A DNA stretch of 64,000 nucleotides from Mesorhizobium sp. WSM2240 (GTDB lineage Bacteria; Pseudomonadota; Alphaproteobacteria; Rhizobiales; Rhizobiaceae): positions 682,001-746,000 of the forward strand of contig NZ_CP159253.1 in the NCBI RefSeq assembly GCF_040438645.1, in the 5' to 3' direction. The position numbers and the translations under genes were made by a program. The notes beneath the pieces are model-generated. The model was not told the DNA's origin and made no database searches. It worked only from the letters and a program-made list of their open reading frames with translations. This document shows, piece after piece, positions 47,190 to 57,576 of the stretch. How positions within the stretch are numbered: position 1 is the stretch's first letter; every line of letters starts with the position of its first letter.

Positions 47190-47880
47190 CCTATCTCCCC
47201 CCTTCGAGCGCACAGGAGATTGCAGGTTGGGACGGGTTCTGATGAGCGACGCGAGCTGCAGCGGATCGAGGTTCTGTCGAGGGCTAGTGAGCGAAGAATG
47301 ACCAGCGCCACGGCTGCGTGTTTGCTCGGCGTCTCGGCCAGACAAGTCCAGCGGCTACTGAAGACGTTTCAGTTTAAAGACGCGCCGGTTCTTCGCCACA
47401 AGGCACGTGGCCGTCCTCCAACAACCGCATTCTTGATGGCGTTCGCGACTTTGCGCTGGAGCTGGTTCGGGTACAGAAGTGCGACTATTGTGGAGCGGCT
47501 CCGTTGGCTGGCCGAAAAACAGCGTGACAGCGAACGACGCATGGTCCCAAGTTGAACCGCGGCAGCCGGTCTGACGCAATTCGGCCGGGCGATCGATGAG
47601 CTCAACATTGTCATCATCGCGCCAACCTCCCACAGGCGAAGGGACGCGTTGAGCACGCCAACCAGACGCTGCAGGACCGGCTTGTGAAGGGGCTGCGCGC
47701 TGCGCGGCATCGACACGAACAAGGCGGCCAATGCCCTGCGGCTGAGTTCATGGCGACTTCAATGCGCGTCCTGCCAAGGAGCCACGCAACCCGAAGGACA
47801 TGCACTGTCGCTTCGCCGATCACGAGAACCTGGGCGGGCCTGTGGCGCAAGGAGGTCCGCGTTATGTTTTGCGTCCAGGG
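47190..47880 (+). pseudogene. ISNCY-family transposase, deleted and frameshifted
   Basis: The N-terminal HTH (RRELQRIEVLSRASERRMTS, then LLGVSARQVQRLLKTF) and HKARGRPP are followed, after loss of the catalytic middle, by TQFGRAIDELNIVIIAPTS and degenerate pieces of the C-terminus (TRRCRTG, ALRGIDTNKAANALRL). Several frames are used. The gene is dead. Confidence 0.65.
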
Positions 47881-48804
47881 AGCCACGGCGCCTTGATCGG
47901 CTGATGAACACCGTCCGCTCGCGCGCGAGCGGCTTAGGTGGTCATCCATGTTCCCCGGTAAGGTCGGGTTTTCCAACCTGATATCGAAAAGAACCACCGA
48001 TGACCGACCACTGAAGCAGCGCACCTCGTAGAGAAGACCTCGACCCTAAAATTCGGGATTTGATGAACGGCACTGCTGCGGCGGCTCTTCGTTCAGCTCA
48101 AGCGGCGCCGGCAAATTTCCGAAATGGGTGGGCGGTCATTCATCCTGTTCGAGCGGGAAGGCTCGGTGCAGCGCCCTTCCACTAAGAGTCGCCTAGCGGC
48201 CGGCTCCCTTCCCTACCCGCCACGCTCCGACTCCTCTGCTCGTTGCGACCCTGCCTGACTGTCAAGGGAAGCCTGCCGCGGCGACCACCATCATCTTCAG
48301 GCCGTCGCCAGCTTCCGCTCGATTCCAACGCTCTCAAGTGCCCACGGCCAGTTCGAAGCGCGTCCTATCCCCTGCACGGCAGCATGCTCAATCCTTGTCG
48401 CACGAGCAAGATATTGGCCTACCGGCAATCGCTTCGTGATCGTTGCTGTCCAGTGTCCGACAATATCGCACACGCACCGTTGCAGAGTCGCATCCATCAC
48501 AAGGGTTTTCTCATTTGGCACGGCACGTGCGCGGCCATCTGCAAACACGCACGGGCCAAGGAGAAGATGTTCCATGATCACCTCACCGAAAGCTACCGTC
48601 GCCGCGGGTGTCTCAGGTATGTCCAAGGGTGACGCTCGAGTGAGGCCCGGCAACATGAATGCGGTTGCTCATCCGGCTCGGCGCTGCCCGCCGCTCCACC
48701 TTCTCCCACGACGATCGGGCGACACGGGGAAGAAGCGCCTTCAAAGTGAGGAACAAATCGCTTTGCCCCGAAACTCGCCTCCGGTCCCGCCCCCGCCGCC
48801 GTCA
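47881..48804. other. Gap upstream of the M16 peptidase pair
   Basis: No gene is recognised. The open frame of the peptidase extends upstream to 48436 but this part has no conserved character and lies before the signal peptide. Confidence 0.45.
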
Positions 48805-50160
48805 ATGAAACTTCAGCCTGGCTGGCTTCGCAGGACGCTTGCTGCGACCGCGCTCGCCTTGGTGGCGAGCACTCCGGTTCTGGCCGCCACCGATGACGGC
48901 AAGGTGACGCACTTCCTGCTCGACAACGGCATGGAGGTGGTCGTCGTCCCCGATCACCGCGCGCCGATCGTCACCCATATGGTGTGGTACAAGGTGGGCA
49001 GCGCCGACGAGCCGCTGGGCAAATCAGGCATTGCCCATTTCTTCGAACATCTGATGTTCAAGGCGACGACCGACCACGCCGCAGGCGACCTCGGCCGCGC
49101 CGTCTCTGCCATCGGTGGCTGGAGCAATGCCTTTACCTCCAACGACTATACCGCCTATTTCGAGACGGTGGCGCCTTCAGCGTTGGAGCAGATGATGCGC
49201 TTCGAGGCCGATCGCATGTTCAACCTCGTCCTCACCGATGATGATATCGAGACCGAGCGCGACGTGGTCCTGGAGGAGCGCCGTTCGAGCGTCGACAACG
49301 ATCCGCAGGCGGTGCTGCAAGAGGAAATCGACGCCACCTTGTGGCGGAACCATCCCTACCGCATCCCGGTCATCGGCTGGATGCACGAGATGGAGAAGCT
49401 GAACCGGACCGATGCCCTCACCTTCTACGGTTTATATACGCCCAAGAATGCCGTGCTGGTGGTGACCGGCGATGTCGAGCCGGAGACGGTGAAGGCGCTC
49501 GCCGAAAAGACCTATGGTAGATTCCCCCGCGGACCGAACCTGTCGCCGCGCATCCGCCCGGCCGAGCCGGAGCAGAATACCAGGCGCACGGTGACGCTGG
49601 CCGACGCGCGTGTTTCGGCGCCCGGCTTTTCCACGCATTGGGTGGTGCCGTCCTATAACACGGCCGAGCCCGGCGAGGCTGAGGCACTCGACCTCCTGGC
49701 GGAGATCCTCGGCCGCGGCAATCGCAGCCGCCTCTACCAACAACTGGTGGTGAAACAGGGCCTTGCCGCCGAGGCCGGCGCGTATTTCGAGGGCACCACG
49801 CTGGATGCCACCGCCTTCACCATCTACGGCTCGCCGCGCGGCGATGCCAAGCTCGCCGATCTGGAAGCGGCGGCCGACGCGGAGATCGCCCGCATCATCA
49901 AGGACGGTGTGACCGATGACGAGCTGGAAAAGGCCAAGAACCGCTATGTCCGCTCGCTGATCTTCGCCCGCGACGAGCAGCTCTACATGGCCATTTTGTA
50001 TGGCTCCGCGCTTGCCACCGGCGGCAGCGTGCAGGACGTCCAGGAACGGCCGGACCGCATCCGCAAGGTCACCGCCGACCAGGTGAAGGCCGTCGCCGCC
50101 CGCTATCTCGAGCTCGACCATTCGACCACCGGCTATCTCTTGCCCAAAACGGAGAAGTGA
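48805..50160 (+). CDS. M16 family zinc peptidase, catalytic subunit (exported)
   Basis: The start at ATG 48805 places a signal peptide at the N-terminus ([20 protein letters not shown] before AATDDGK). The mature protein carries the inverted zinc motif HFFEH within [15 protein letters not shown] and the downstream catalytic glutamate region [19 protein letters not shown]. The C-terminal M16 domain has [20 protein letters not shown]. Length 451 is typical for M16B subunits. It forms an operon with the next gene one base after its stop. A decayed fragment of a second copy lies at 17.9-18.3 kb. Confidence 0.9.
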   Translation: MKLQPGWLRRTLAATALALVASTPVLAATDDGKVTHFLLDNGMEVVVVPDHRAPIVTHMVWYKVGSADEPLGKSGIAHFFEHLMFKATTDHAAGDLGRAVSAIGGWSNAFTSNDYTAYFETVAPSALEQMMRFEADRMFNLVLTDDDIETERDVVLEERRSSVDNDPQAVLQEEIDATLWRNHPYRIPVIGWMHEMEKLNRTDALTFYGLYTPKNAVLVVTGDVEPETVKALAEKTYGRFPRGPNLSPRIRPAEPEQNTRRTVTLADARVSAPGFSTHWVVPSYNTAEPGEAEALDLLAEILGRGNRSRLYQQLVVKQGLAAEAGAYFEGTTLDATAFTIYGSPRGDAKLADLEAAADAEIARIIKDGVTDDELEKAKNRYVRSLIFARDEQLYMAILYGSALATGGSVQDVQERPDRIRKVTADQVKAVAARYLELDHSTTGYLLPKTEK

Positions 50161-50161
50161 G

Positions 50162-51559
50162 ATGATGACGAACCAACATCGCGGCGCCTTTGCATGCGCT
50201 TTGCCCTCTCCCGTTGTGGGAGAAGGGAGGCCCAAGCGCCACGCCACTCCGTTGGCGACCCTTGTCTTCGCCATTCTCTTCCTCATCCCGACGGCGCTCA
50301 CCGCCCATGCTGCGATGACTATCCAGGAGGTGAAATCTGAAAAGGGCATCACCGCCTGGCTGGTGGAGGACCATACGGTGCCGATCATCACCATCCAGTT
50401 CGCCTTCGACGGCGGCGCCACGCAGGATCCGGCCGGCCAGGAGGGGCTCGCCAATCTGATGACCGGTCTGTTCGCCGAGGGCGCCGGCGATCTCGACAGC
50501 GACGCCTTCCAGGTGAAGCTCGAAGATACGGGCGTCGAGATGAGCTTCGAGGCGCAGCGCGATGGCATTTATGGCTCGATGCGCATGCTATCCGAACAGC
50601 AGGACGCCGCTTTGGATCTGCTTCGGCTCGCGGTCAACAGGCCGCGCTTCGACCAGGCGCCGATCGACCGCACCCGCGCCCAGGTGCTGACCGGCATCAT
50701 CGCCAATGAGCGCGACCCCGAGGCGATCGCCAAGCGCAAATGGCTGCGCGCGATCTATGGCGCACATCCTTATTCGCGGCCGGACGAAGGCACCAAAGAG
50801 AGCCTCGCCGCCATCACACCGGCCGATCTCAGGGCCTTCCACGAGGCCATTTTTGCCCGCGACGGCCTGCATGTGGCGGTGGTCGGCGACATTGATGCCA
50901 AGACGCTGGGCAGAAAGCTCGACCAGCTGTTCGGCGATTTGCCTCAGAAGCAGACCCTCGCCCCCGTCGCCGATGTCGATCCCAAGCTCGGCCAGCAGGT
51001 GGCGGTCGACTACGACCTGCCGCAGACGTCGCTGAAGCTCGCCTTTCCTGGCGTCAAGCGCAGCGCGCCGGACTTCTACGCCGCGGTGCTGCTGAACCAA
51101 ATCCTCGGCAACTCGGCCTTCACGTCGCGCCTGTGGGACGAGGTGCGCGAAAAGCGCGGCCTTGCCTATGGCGCCTATTCCCGCCTGGTCGACCACCAGC
51201 ATTCCAACGTGCTCGTCGTCAAGACGGCCACGCGCTCCGACTGTGCCGCCGAGACGCTCAAGCTGGTGCGCGAGGTGGTGAAGGAGATGGCGGACGAGGG
51301 TCCGACCGAGGCCGAGCTCGAGGCGAGCAAGAAATATGTGATCGGCGCCTATGCCATCCTCAATCTAGGTTCCTCCCGTTCGATGGCAGCCACGCTCGTC
51401 GATTTGCAGCTCGACAAGCTTGGCATCGACTATATTCAGCGCCGCGCCGCCCTCATCAATCAGGTGACGCTCGACGAGGTCAAGGCAGCGGCGAGGAAGC
51501 TGCTTTCGACCGAGCCCGCCATTATGGTCGTCGGCCCGCCGCTGGGGGGCAAAGGATGA
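50162..51559 (+). CDS. M16 family peptidase, non-catalytic partner subunit (exported)
   Basis: The protein has 465 residues and a signal peptide (TLVFAILFLIPTALTAHAA). Where the zinc motif would be, the sequence reads GLANLMTGLF, so this is the inactive partner of the M16B heterodimer. The C-terminal domain keeps TSRLWDEVREKRGLAYGAYS, which usually supplies residues to the partner's active site. Residues 14-24 before the hydrophobic core are encoded by a palindromic insert (50204-50227), so the original start may have been different. Confidence 0.88.
   Translation: MMTNQHRGAFACALPSPVVGEGRPKRHATPLATLVFAILFLIPTALTAHAAMTIQEVKSEKGITAWLVEDHTVPIITIQFAFDGGATQDPAGQEGLANLMTGLFAEGAGDLDSDAFQVKLEDTGVEMSFEAQRDGIYGSMRMLSEQQDAALDLLRLAVNRPRFDQAPIDRTRAQVLTGIIANERDPEAIAKRKWLRAIYGAHPYSRPDEGTKESLAAITPADLRAFHEAIFARDGLHVAVVGDIDAKTLGRKLDQLFGDLPQKQTLAPVADVDPKLGQQVAVDYDLPQTSLKLAFPGVKRSAPDFYAAVLLNQILGNSAFTSRLWDEVREKRGLAYGAYSRLVDHQHSNVLVVKTATRSDCAAETLKLVREVVKEMADEGPTEAELEASKKYVIGAYAILNLGSSRSMAATLVDLQLDKLGIDYIQRRAALINQVTLDEVKAAARKLLSTEPAIMVVGPPLGGKG
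50204..50227. repeat. REP-like palindrome in the 5' end of the second M16 gene
   Basis: CCCTCTCCCGTTGTGGGAGA at 50204, continuing AGGG, forms a hairpin with a GTTGT loop. Such intergenic palindromes are common in rhizobia. Here it is in frame inside the region coding for the signal peptide. Confidence 0.5.
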
Positions 51560-51771
51560 AGGCCAGAACCGCATTTCGTTCCCTTCCTCCCCTCGTGAGA
51601 GCTTTGCAGGGGAGAAGTCCGATCGGTGGGCTAATGAGGCCCTCGAAGCGGTTTCAGCTGCGTTGCCGGTTCAAGCGAGCGATTCCCCGGATGTCCAAAA
51701 AGCGCTGTTAACCAAATTTTTTAAACCCGCCAGTTCTTATTCGCGAGACAACTGAAGGCGTGAGGTGATCG

Positions 51772-52020
51772 ATGGGTGAATCAAACATAAGCGCTTTTCC
51801 GCTGCATCGTCGGCGGAAATTGATCGAATCTATCGCCCGGGTTCTGGAATCCAAGAACGGGGAGGACGCGAATGCCTTCTGGCGCAGCACCGTCAAGGCA
51901 ATTCTCGTCCAACTGACCGAATCAGGAATTGCACCGGGGCTCGCCGAGCAGGAGGTTAGAATGCTTCTCCGTGCTGTCTTAGGCGATATAGCCACCCGAT
52001 CTGCGAAACGCGCACAATAG
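51772..52020 (+). CDS. DUF6074-like small protein
   Basis: The 82-residue protein starts MGESNISAFPLHRRRKLIES and continues with a helical body (ANAFWRSTVKAILVQLTESG). The AFPLHRR start, then a tryptophan-containing helix, fits the pattern of small rhizobial DUF6074 proteins as I remember it. Function unknown. Its end overlaps a minus-strand frame at 51956-52228. Confidence 0.5.
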   Translation: MGESNISAFPLHRRRKLIESIARVLESKNGEDANAFWRSTVKAILVQLTESGIAPGLAEQEVRMLLRAVLGDIATRSAKRAQ

Positions 52021-52228
52021 CATCGCGCACGAGGACGGGTTGCCGCATGGAGAACCCCGGGACTTTGCTCAGACGCCCATCCGGCATTGAGAAAATACGC
52101 GGAGCCGTTGCGGACCCGGAACCCACTATCTTCGCGAATGATCCAGTAGAGCGGCGCGTCCTTCCGAGCCAGGCTGCCACGATCGCTCGTGCTTCTTCTT
52201 CCGTCATGTTGGGGGGCAGCACCGTCAT
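51956..52228 (-). CDS. Hypothetical 90-residue protein
   Basis: The frame begins MTVLPPNMTEEEARAIVAAW and contains GSATAPRIFSMPDGRLSKVP. The N-terminus looks protein-like, but no family is recognised. It converges on and overlaps the DUF6074-like gene by 65 bp, so only one of the two may be real in full. Confidence 0.3.
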   Translation of the reverse strand: MTVLPPNMTEEEARAIVAAWLGRTRRSTGSFAKIVGSGSATAPRIFSMPDGRLSKVPGFSMRQPVLVRDAIVRVSQIGWLYRLRQHGEAF

Positions 52229-53357
52229 TGCCTCGCACGCCCTTCAGTGGTGGGTTGCATGAACTGACAGCTACAGGGGCCTACCAGAATTCAGAAGCAA
52301 GGCATGGTTTTCACGGCTGCTCCGCAGCAGCAGCATCAATTTTCGGGCCGGTGGACGCTTTTCAGGAAATACGCCTTCCTGAATCCGCGGCTCTCGCCGG
52401 CTACAGCGCGCTAATCGACGCCTATGGCTTGCCGTACCCCTGCCGCGCACTCTCTCCGCAACGGCGAGCATCACCGCATCACCAGCGGGACGGCTGGCGC
52501 GGGTAGTGTGCTGAGAGTTCTGCAAATTCGCTAGGAGGGGCGGTCATGGCAGGCTGGTGATGTTCAACGTCACCTGATTCCCTCGCGAGGAACGCCACCA
52601 TGACCAAGACAGAAGGTAAGTCCGCCAGCGCCGCCGTCAAAGACATTCTGCTTCAGAGCCCGGATGGGCTGCGCGAGGTGATCCGCGCGGTGCTGCAGGA
52701 AGTGCTCGAAGCCGAGATGGATGAGGCGCTTGGCGCGTCGAAGGGCGAGCGCACGCCGGAGCGGCTCGGCTATCGCTCGGGCCATTACGGACGCACGCTG
52801 ATCACCCGGGTCGGCAAGCTGGAATTGCGCGTGCCGCAGGACCGCTCCGGCCACTTCTCCACCGAATTATTCGAGCGCTATCAGCGTTCGGAGCGGGCCT
52901 TGGTGGCGACCTTGGCGGAGATGTATGTGCAGGGTGTGTCGACGAGGAAGGTCAAGGCCATCACCGAGGAACTGTGCGGCCATGCCTTCTCGGCCTCGGC
53001 GATCTCGGCCATCAACAAGCGGCTGGACGAAAGCCTCAAGGCATTTGCCGAGCGCCCGCTTCACGAGCCCTTTCCCTATCTCATCCTCGACGCCCGCTAC
53101 GAGAAGGTGCGCGAGGCTGGCGTGGTGATGAGCCAGGCCGTGCTGATCGCCGTCGGCATCGACTGGGACGGGCGGCGCCAGATCCTGGCCGTCGACATGG
53201 CCGGCCGCGAGAGCCGGTCGGCCTGGAAGGACTTCCTCGTCGCGCTCAAGGCACGCGGCCTCAAGGGTGTCGAACTGGTGGTCTCCGACGACCATGCCGG
53301 CCTCGTCGCGGCGATCGGCGAGGTCGTCCCGGAAGCCGCCTGGCAGCGCTGTTACGT

Positions 53358-54862
53358 GGGGCTGTTGAAGAAGTCTCCTCCTGCTGATTCAATTGAGAAA
53401 TCGTTGATTCTCTGGAGGGTTCGCGATGCTGGGACGGAAGGAGCGCGATCAGCTTGAGCTATTCATGACTGGCTCGCTGCGGCAGCTTGTTCCTGATGAT
53501 CATATACTCGCGCGGGTCGACCGTGTGCTGGATCTGTCCTGGCTGCGCGACGAGGTGGCGAACCTCTACTGCACCGACAATGGCCGCCCGGGCATTGATC
53601 CTGAGGTTGCGGTCCGGCTGATGCTCGCAGGTTTCCTTCTTGGAATTGTGCATGACCGCCGGCTGATGCGGGAGGCGCAGGTCAACATCGCGATCCGGTG
53701 GTTTGTCGGCTACGGCCTCCATGAAGCATTGCCCGATCATTCTTCTTTGACGAGAATCCGCCAGCGCTGGGGTGAAGAACGGTTCCAGCGGATTTTTGAG
53801 CGCACTGTACAAGCCTGTATCGACGCCAAAATCGCCAAGGGCGAAGTCATTCATGTCGATGCTTCGCTAATCCGCGCCGACGTCAGCTGGGATAGCTTGG
53901 CGGTGCGCCATCTTGAGGCGGTGAGCGCGGCGAATGCAGATGCGGAGGCAGCGATCAGAAAAAGCCGCAAGACAGGAAAGTTCAAAAAAGTCTGCATCAC
54001 GGATCCGGATGCCAGCATGGCGACAAACGCCCGCAACCGCCGTCTGGAGCCCGCCTACAAACAGCATACCATCGTCGATGATCTGCGCGGGGTGGTTCTC
54101 GATGTTGCCGTGACCACCGGGGAGATCAACGAGGGACAGATGATCGTCGAACGGATCGAAGCCGCCATGGAGTCGACCGGGTTATCTGTTAGCACCGTCA
54201 CTGCCGATGCCGGCTATGCCTACGCGAAAGTGTTCGGAGCGTTCGAGCGTCGCGGCATTGATGCGTTGATCCCGGCCAAGGCAGAGCCGATCCGTAGCCC
54301 GGTCCCGCTTCGCCGCTTCCGCTACGATGCCAAGCACGACATACTGAAGTGTCCGCGGGGAAAGATCCTACGTCCGACTAGGCCGGTGAAGCACGGCCGC
54401 TTCTTCTATTCGCGCTCCAGTGAGTGCGCCGGTTGCGACCTTGCCTCCCTGTGTCTTTCCAAGGGGCGCGTCAACAAAGCGGTTGTTGTGGGTGACGATT
54501 ATCCCGCGCTGTTGAGAGCGCGCAGGCGTCGAGAGCGATGGTCGGAGGAGGATCAACGTCTCTACCAACGCCACCGGTGGCGCTCGGAAGGCTTCCATGG
54601 CGAGGCGAAGAACTGGCACGGCCTGGCCCGAGCGATCCGACGGGGTCTCGCCAATATGAAGATCCAAGCCTACCTCACCGCAGCGGCGGTGAACCTGAAG
54701 CGGCTGGCTGCCGCTTTGTTTGACCGATTCCTGGGATTGTTGCTGTTGATGCGCCCTCTGAAGCTCGTTGACGAGACCTGACGAGGGCATCCGGCAGTTC
54801 TGACATCAAAACCGCCGTTGTCTCGGATCAAATGTGGGAAACCCGGCTTTCTCAACAGCCCC
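53358..54862 (+). mobile_element. IS1182-family element inserted in IS256
   Basis: The left end GGGGCTGTTGAAGAAG (53358) and the right end GGGGCTGTTGAGAAAG (minus strand from 54862) are inverted repeats. The flanking TACGT is duplicated at 53353-53357 and 54863-54867. Length 1,505 bp. This is the youngest of the nested insertions here. Confidence 0.9.
53426..54781 (+). CDS. IS1182-family transposase
   Basis: The 451-residue protein is intact. It has the N-terminal DUF772-type domain (LDLSWLRDEVANLYCTDNGR, then GLHEALPDHSSLTRIRQRWG), the first aspartate in VIHVDASLIRADVSW, the second in TVTADAGYAYAKVF, and a C-terminal RSEGFHGEAKNWHGLARAIR with the glutamate. A cysteine cluster CAGCDLASLC lies between them. 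Confidence 0.93.
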   Translation: MLGRKERDQLELFMTGSLRQLVPDDHILARVDRVLDLSWLRDEVANLYCTDNGRPGIDPEVAVRLMLAGFLLGIVHDRRLMREAQVNIAIRWFVGYGLHEALPDHSSLTRIRQRWGEERFQRIFERTVQACIDAKIAKGEVIHVDASLIRADVSWDSLAVRHLEAVSAANADAEAAIRKSRKTGKFKKVCITDPDASMATNARNRRLEPAYKQHTIVDDLRGVVLDVAVTTGEINEGQMIVERIEAAMESTGLSVSTVTADAGYAYAKVFGAFERRGIDALIPAKAEPIRSPVPLRRFRYDAKHDILKCPRGKILRPTRPVKHGRFFYSRSSECAGCDLASLCLSKGRVNKAVVVGDDYPALLRARRRRERWSEEDQRLYQRHRWRSEGFHGEAKNWHGLARAIRRGLANMKIQAYLTAAAVNLKRLAAALFDRFLGLLLLMRPLKLVDET

Positions 54863-56035
54863 TACGTGCACTTCCTCAGGAACGCCCTCGATCACCTGCC
54901 GAGAAAGCACGGCGACGACTGCCTGCAAGAGCTCAGATGGCTCTACGACCGGCGCGACCTTGCCGAAGCCAAGGTCGACCTCGCCGCGTGGCTGGCCAAA
55001 TGGGCGGCGCGCTATCCCCGGCTCACCGCCTGGGCCGAGGAGAACATCGAGCAGACGCTGACCTTCTTCCGGCTGCCGCGCCAGCACCACAAGCACTTGA
55101 AGAGCACGAACATGCTGGAGCGCCTCAACGAGGAGATCCGCCGGCGCACCTATGTCGTGCGCATCTTCCCCAATACCGAGAGCTGCCTGCGTCTGGTGCG
55201 CGCGCTCGCCGTCGAAACCCACGAAAACTGGATGGAGGCCAACCGATATATCAACATGGACGATCTGCGCGAGCACAAGAAGCTCGCTCTTCGCCAAGCC
55301 GCGTGACCAGCTTCATGGCCGCCCAATTTGCTGAACTTGACGCACACAACCCTGGCGCGCTATGACGCCTCGGCACGCGCCGCATCCAATCCTTAACGGC
55401 CACCTGACCTTCGCTCTCAAGTATGAAGACTGGACCTTGCAATCCTCAAGCGGCTGTTTCTGGCGACCGGAACCGCATCGAAGCGCTGTTCGCGAAAGTC
55501 CGACCGGCAGCTACGGCCGCCGGATCTGGTTTCTCTATGAGTGGCTGACGGACACACGCCTCTACCCCGCCGACGCGGCCACCGTACGCTATGTTCCTGT
55601 TGTGGACCTCGAGCTGCAATGGGCGGCGCAGGATAAGACCGCTGCGCGCTACGGCGTGTAGGATAACCTGCCCGGCACGCCGAATTTCTGCCCGCTCGTG
55701 GTCCGCACCAGATCCTTGAAGAGTTCATCGGCCTCGACCTGCCTAGGGGCGCACAGGCGATCGTTGCGGACTTGCCGCGCGACCTGCTTGCGCGGACGGT
55801 CACCTTCCTCCTGCTCAAGGACTCGCGATCAAGCTCTGCGATAGAGGGCGAGCGTCCACCGCAGGACCGTATCCGGCGCTGGGGCCGCGCCATCGGCGCG
55901 GCCGGCCGTCAGCCGCTTGATCGCGATGAGCTGCTTCGCCAGCAAAGGATCGTGCTCGGCGATGCCCGATTCGTGAAGCTCGGCTTTCGACAGGAGGGTG
56001 GGTTCATAGGCGAGCATGACCGAAGCGAGCGGACG

Positions 56036-56200
56036 TTATGCGAGATGAACAAGCCCGTACAGCTTGGCTGACGGCGTGCGCCCACCGGGCTGAACGGTCC
56101 GGCCGCCGCGCGTGACAACCGCCTGGCAGAGATCATTGTCGAGCTTCTGCTCGGGATAGGTATTCTTGGTGTTGAAGGTGCGAATCCGCGTGTGCGCCAT
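56036..56200 (-). pseudogene. RidA (YjgF)-family gene, N-terminal fragment
   Basis: The ATG at 56200 starts MAHTRIRTFNTKNTYPEQKL, then DNDLCQAVVTRGGRTV, the N-terminus of RidA-like proteins. Only about 38 residues are native; the remainder is foreign up to the stop at 56036. It lies 44 bp downstream of the monooxygenase 3' end on the same strand, so both were probably one operon. Confidence 0.65.
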
Positions 56201-56243
56201 CTTGGTCTCCACAGGTCGGGCTCGCAGCGGTCGTCAGCTTTGG

Positions 56244-56333
56244 TCAGGCGTCAACTGGTTCGCGCTCCGCGGCAGCATGGTAGGCTAGATATTTTCGCTG
56301 CGTCGAAATGCGGTCGGCCACGTGCTTGGCATC
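56244..56333 (-). pseudogene. 3' end of the flavin monooxygenase gene (rest at 28161-29346)
   Basis: The minus strand encodes DAKHVADRISTQRKYLAYHA and ends AAEREPVDA with a stop at 56244. The monooxygenase at 28161 stops matching its family at FIWGVWH, and this class continues exactly with D-A-K-x-V-A-D. Joining 29346 to 56333 restores the codons TGG CAC GAT GCC. The two parts lie on opposite strands 27 kb apart. Confidence 0.8.
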
Positions 56334-56340
56334 AGCACCA

Positions 56341-57576
56341 TTCGTGTTTTCAAATGGGCCGAACCGCCATTTTGCCTCTGATGTTGATGGGCTCTGAATC
56401 ACCAGCGAGCTGCTGGTTTGCAATCGGCGGCAACATTCATCGCGATATGATTTGATCGGCGCGCTCCAGGCGCGCAAATAAAGAGTGAAATTCTCTCGAA
56501 TGCGCTTTCTTGCCCGGCTCGTCTCGCCGCCAGCTTCTACAACTGGTCAAGGGAAAGGCCCGGCAATCAATCCGCAGCGACAACGAGCGGCGGGCGCTCT
56601 TCGTCTTCTATGGGGACGGCGTACTCGTACTTCCTCGAACTTGCGGCAATGCCCTGGCAGCGCGCGTCCGATCACGAGCAGAGGGTTCGAACTCCGGCGG
56701 TCCAAGACTGTGAACGACCCTAATTCGTCTCGCATGACTATCGCTGCTATCGCATCGCGCTTGGGCATCACGATGCATATTGAGAACTGGTACACCTGCA
56801 ACCCACCTTCTTCGTGCTGCGACAAAGCACGCTGCAAGATCCGGGCCATGTTGCGCAGCGGAACATAAGTGTCGTTTTTGGTGAGCGTTTGTTGCCTTTC
56901 CAACAGATTGGCGGACTGTCGACATTCGGCATGTCTGCTTTCGAGCAAACGAACAGACCACATGTGCAGCGGACAGGGCATTTGCCGAGGGCCCGCCACT
57001 TACCCTTCAGATCGGTTCCAGTGAGCACGCCGCGACGAGGCCTTCGGCTTCGGCTTTTGCGCAGTACCTGCCGGGAAGGCGAAAAATGGCTAAGATCGCC
57101 CGGTAGGCCCAGAAGCGGTGGAACCTTTCCCTCACGCGAAGAGGCTCTGACGCTGGTTCATCGCGAGGTGCCGGCAGACCGATCACCGCTGCCATCCGGA
57201 GCGGCGATCGAAGGGGTCTATTTGGTTCGTCGCAGGCTTGCCGCGCATGCCGGATCGAACGGAAATGGAGCGATGGGACATGTCTTCTCCGTGAAATAGC
57301 AAGCCTAGAGTCAACGCCCGCACCGCTGGCTGGGCAGGTAAGTTCCATCTCCCTCTGCGCGGAAGGGCTCAGATCAATATCGGTCGTTCAAGCGGCACGT
57401 CATTTGCAGGGAACCATCTTGATGACGAAGGATCCGACACAACAGGCTGATGCAAAATGCAGGTTGTTTCTAGCGGTTTGAAACTGACAACAGTGCACAG
57501 CCGACAGATCGCCGAAGCCGCTGCGCGACAATCACGATGATCTCATTCAGTTTGTCGCTCCATAGGAGCTGAAATC
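56341..57576. other. Gap without a confident gene
   Basis: Frames of up to 160 codons exist on both strands here, but none has a recognisable domain. The 200 bp before 57577 form the upstream region of the repeat-protein gene. AGGAGCTGAAATC before its ATG is a good ribosome binding site, and I could not find a tts box. Confidence 0.45.

Larger units (their letters stand above)
52600..55306 (+). pseudogene. IS256-family transposase interrupted by IS1182
   Basis: The first part (52600-53357) encodes VLEAEMDEALGASKGERTPE, FPYLILDARYEKVREAGVV with the first catalytic aspartate and VVSDDHAGLVAAIGEVVPEA with the second, ending AAWQRCYV. The second part from 54863 continues HFLRNALDHLPRKHGDD and ends with TNMLERLNEEIRRRTYVVRI, holding the catalytic glutamate. 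Removing the inner element and one TACGT copy gives one clean frame. Confidence 0.92.
52502..55351 (+). mobile_element. IS256-family element with 8-bp target duplication, itself interrupted
   Basis: The ends GGTAGTGTGCTGAGAGTTC (52502) and, on the minus strand, GGTTGTGTGCGTCAAGTTC (55351) form the terminal repeats. The duplication CTGGCGCG is perfect at 52494-52501 and 55352-55359. An IS1182 element lies inside its transposase gene. Confidence 0.88.
52340..56071 (+). pseudogene. Fic-family protein gene, split by IS256 and frameshifted
   Basis: Pieces of one Fic-family N-terminal region occur in order: LAGYSALIDAYGLP near 52,400; HHRITSGTAG before the IS256 border; TPRHAPHPILNGHLTFALKY after it at 55,362; VRYVPVVDLELQWAAQDKTA and DNLPGTPNFCPLV near 55,590-55,690; and DLLARTVTFLLLKDSRSSSA with IEGERPPQDRIRRWGRAIGA at 55,770-55,890. 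The sequence ends at EGGFIGEHD near 56,020. The Fic motif HxFxxGNGR would lie further on and is missing. Several frameshifts add to the insertion, so the gene is dead. Confidence 0.7.
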
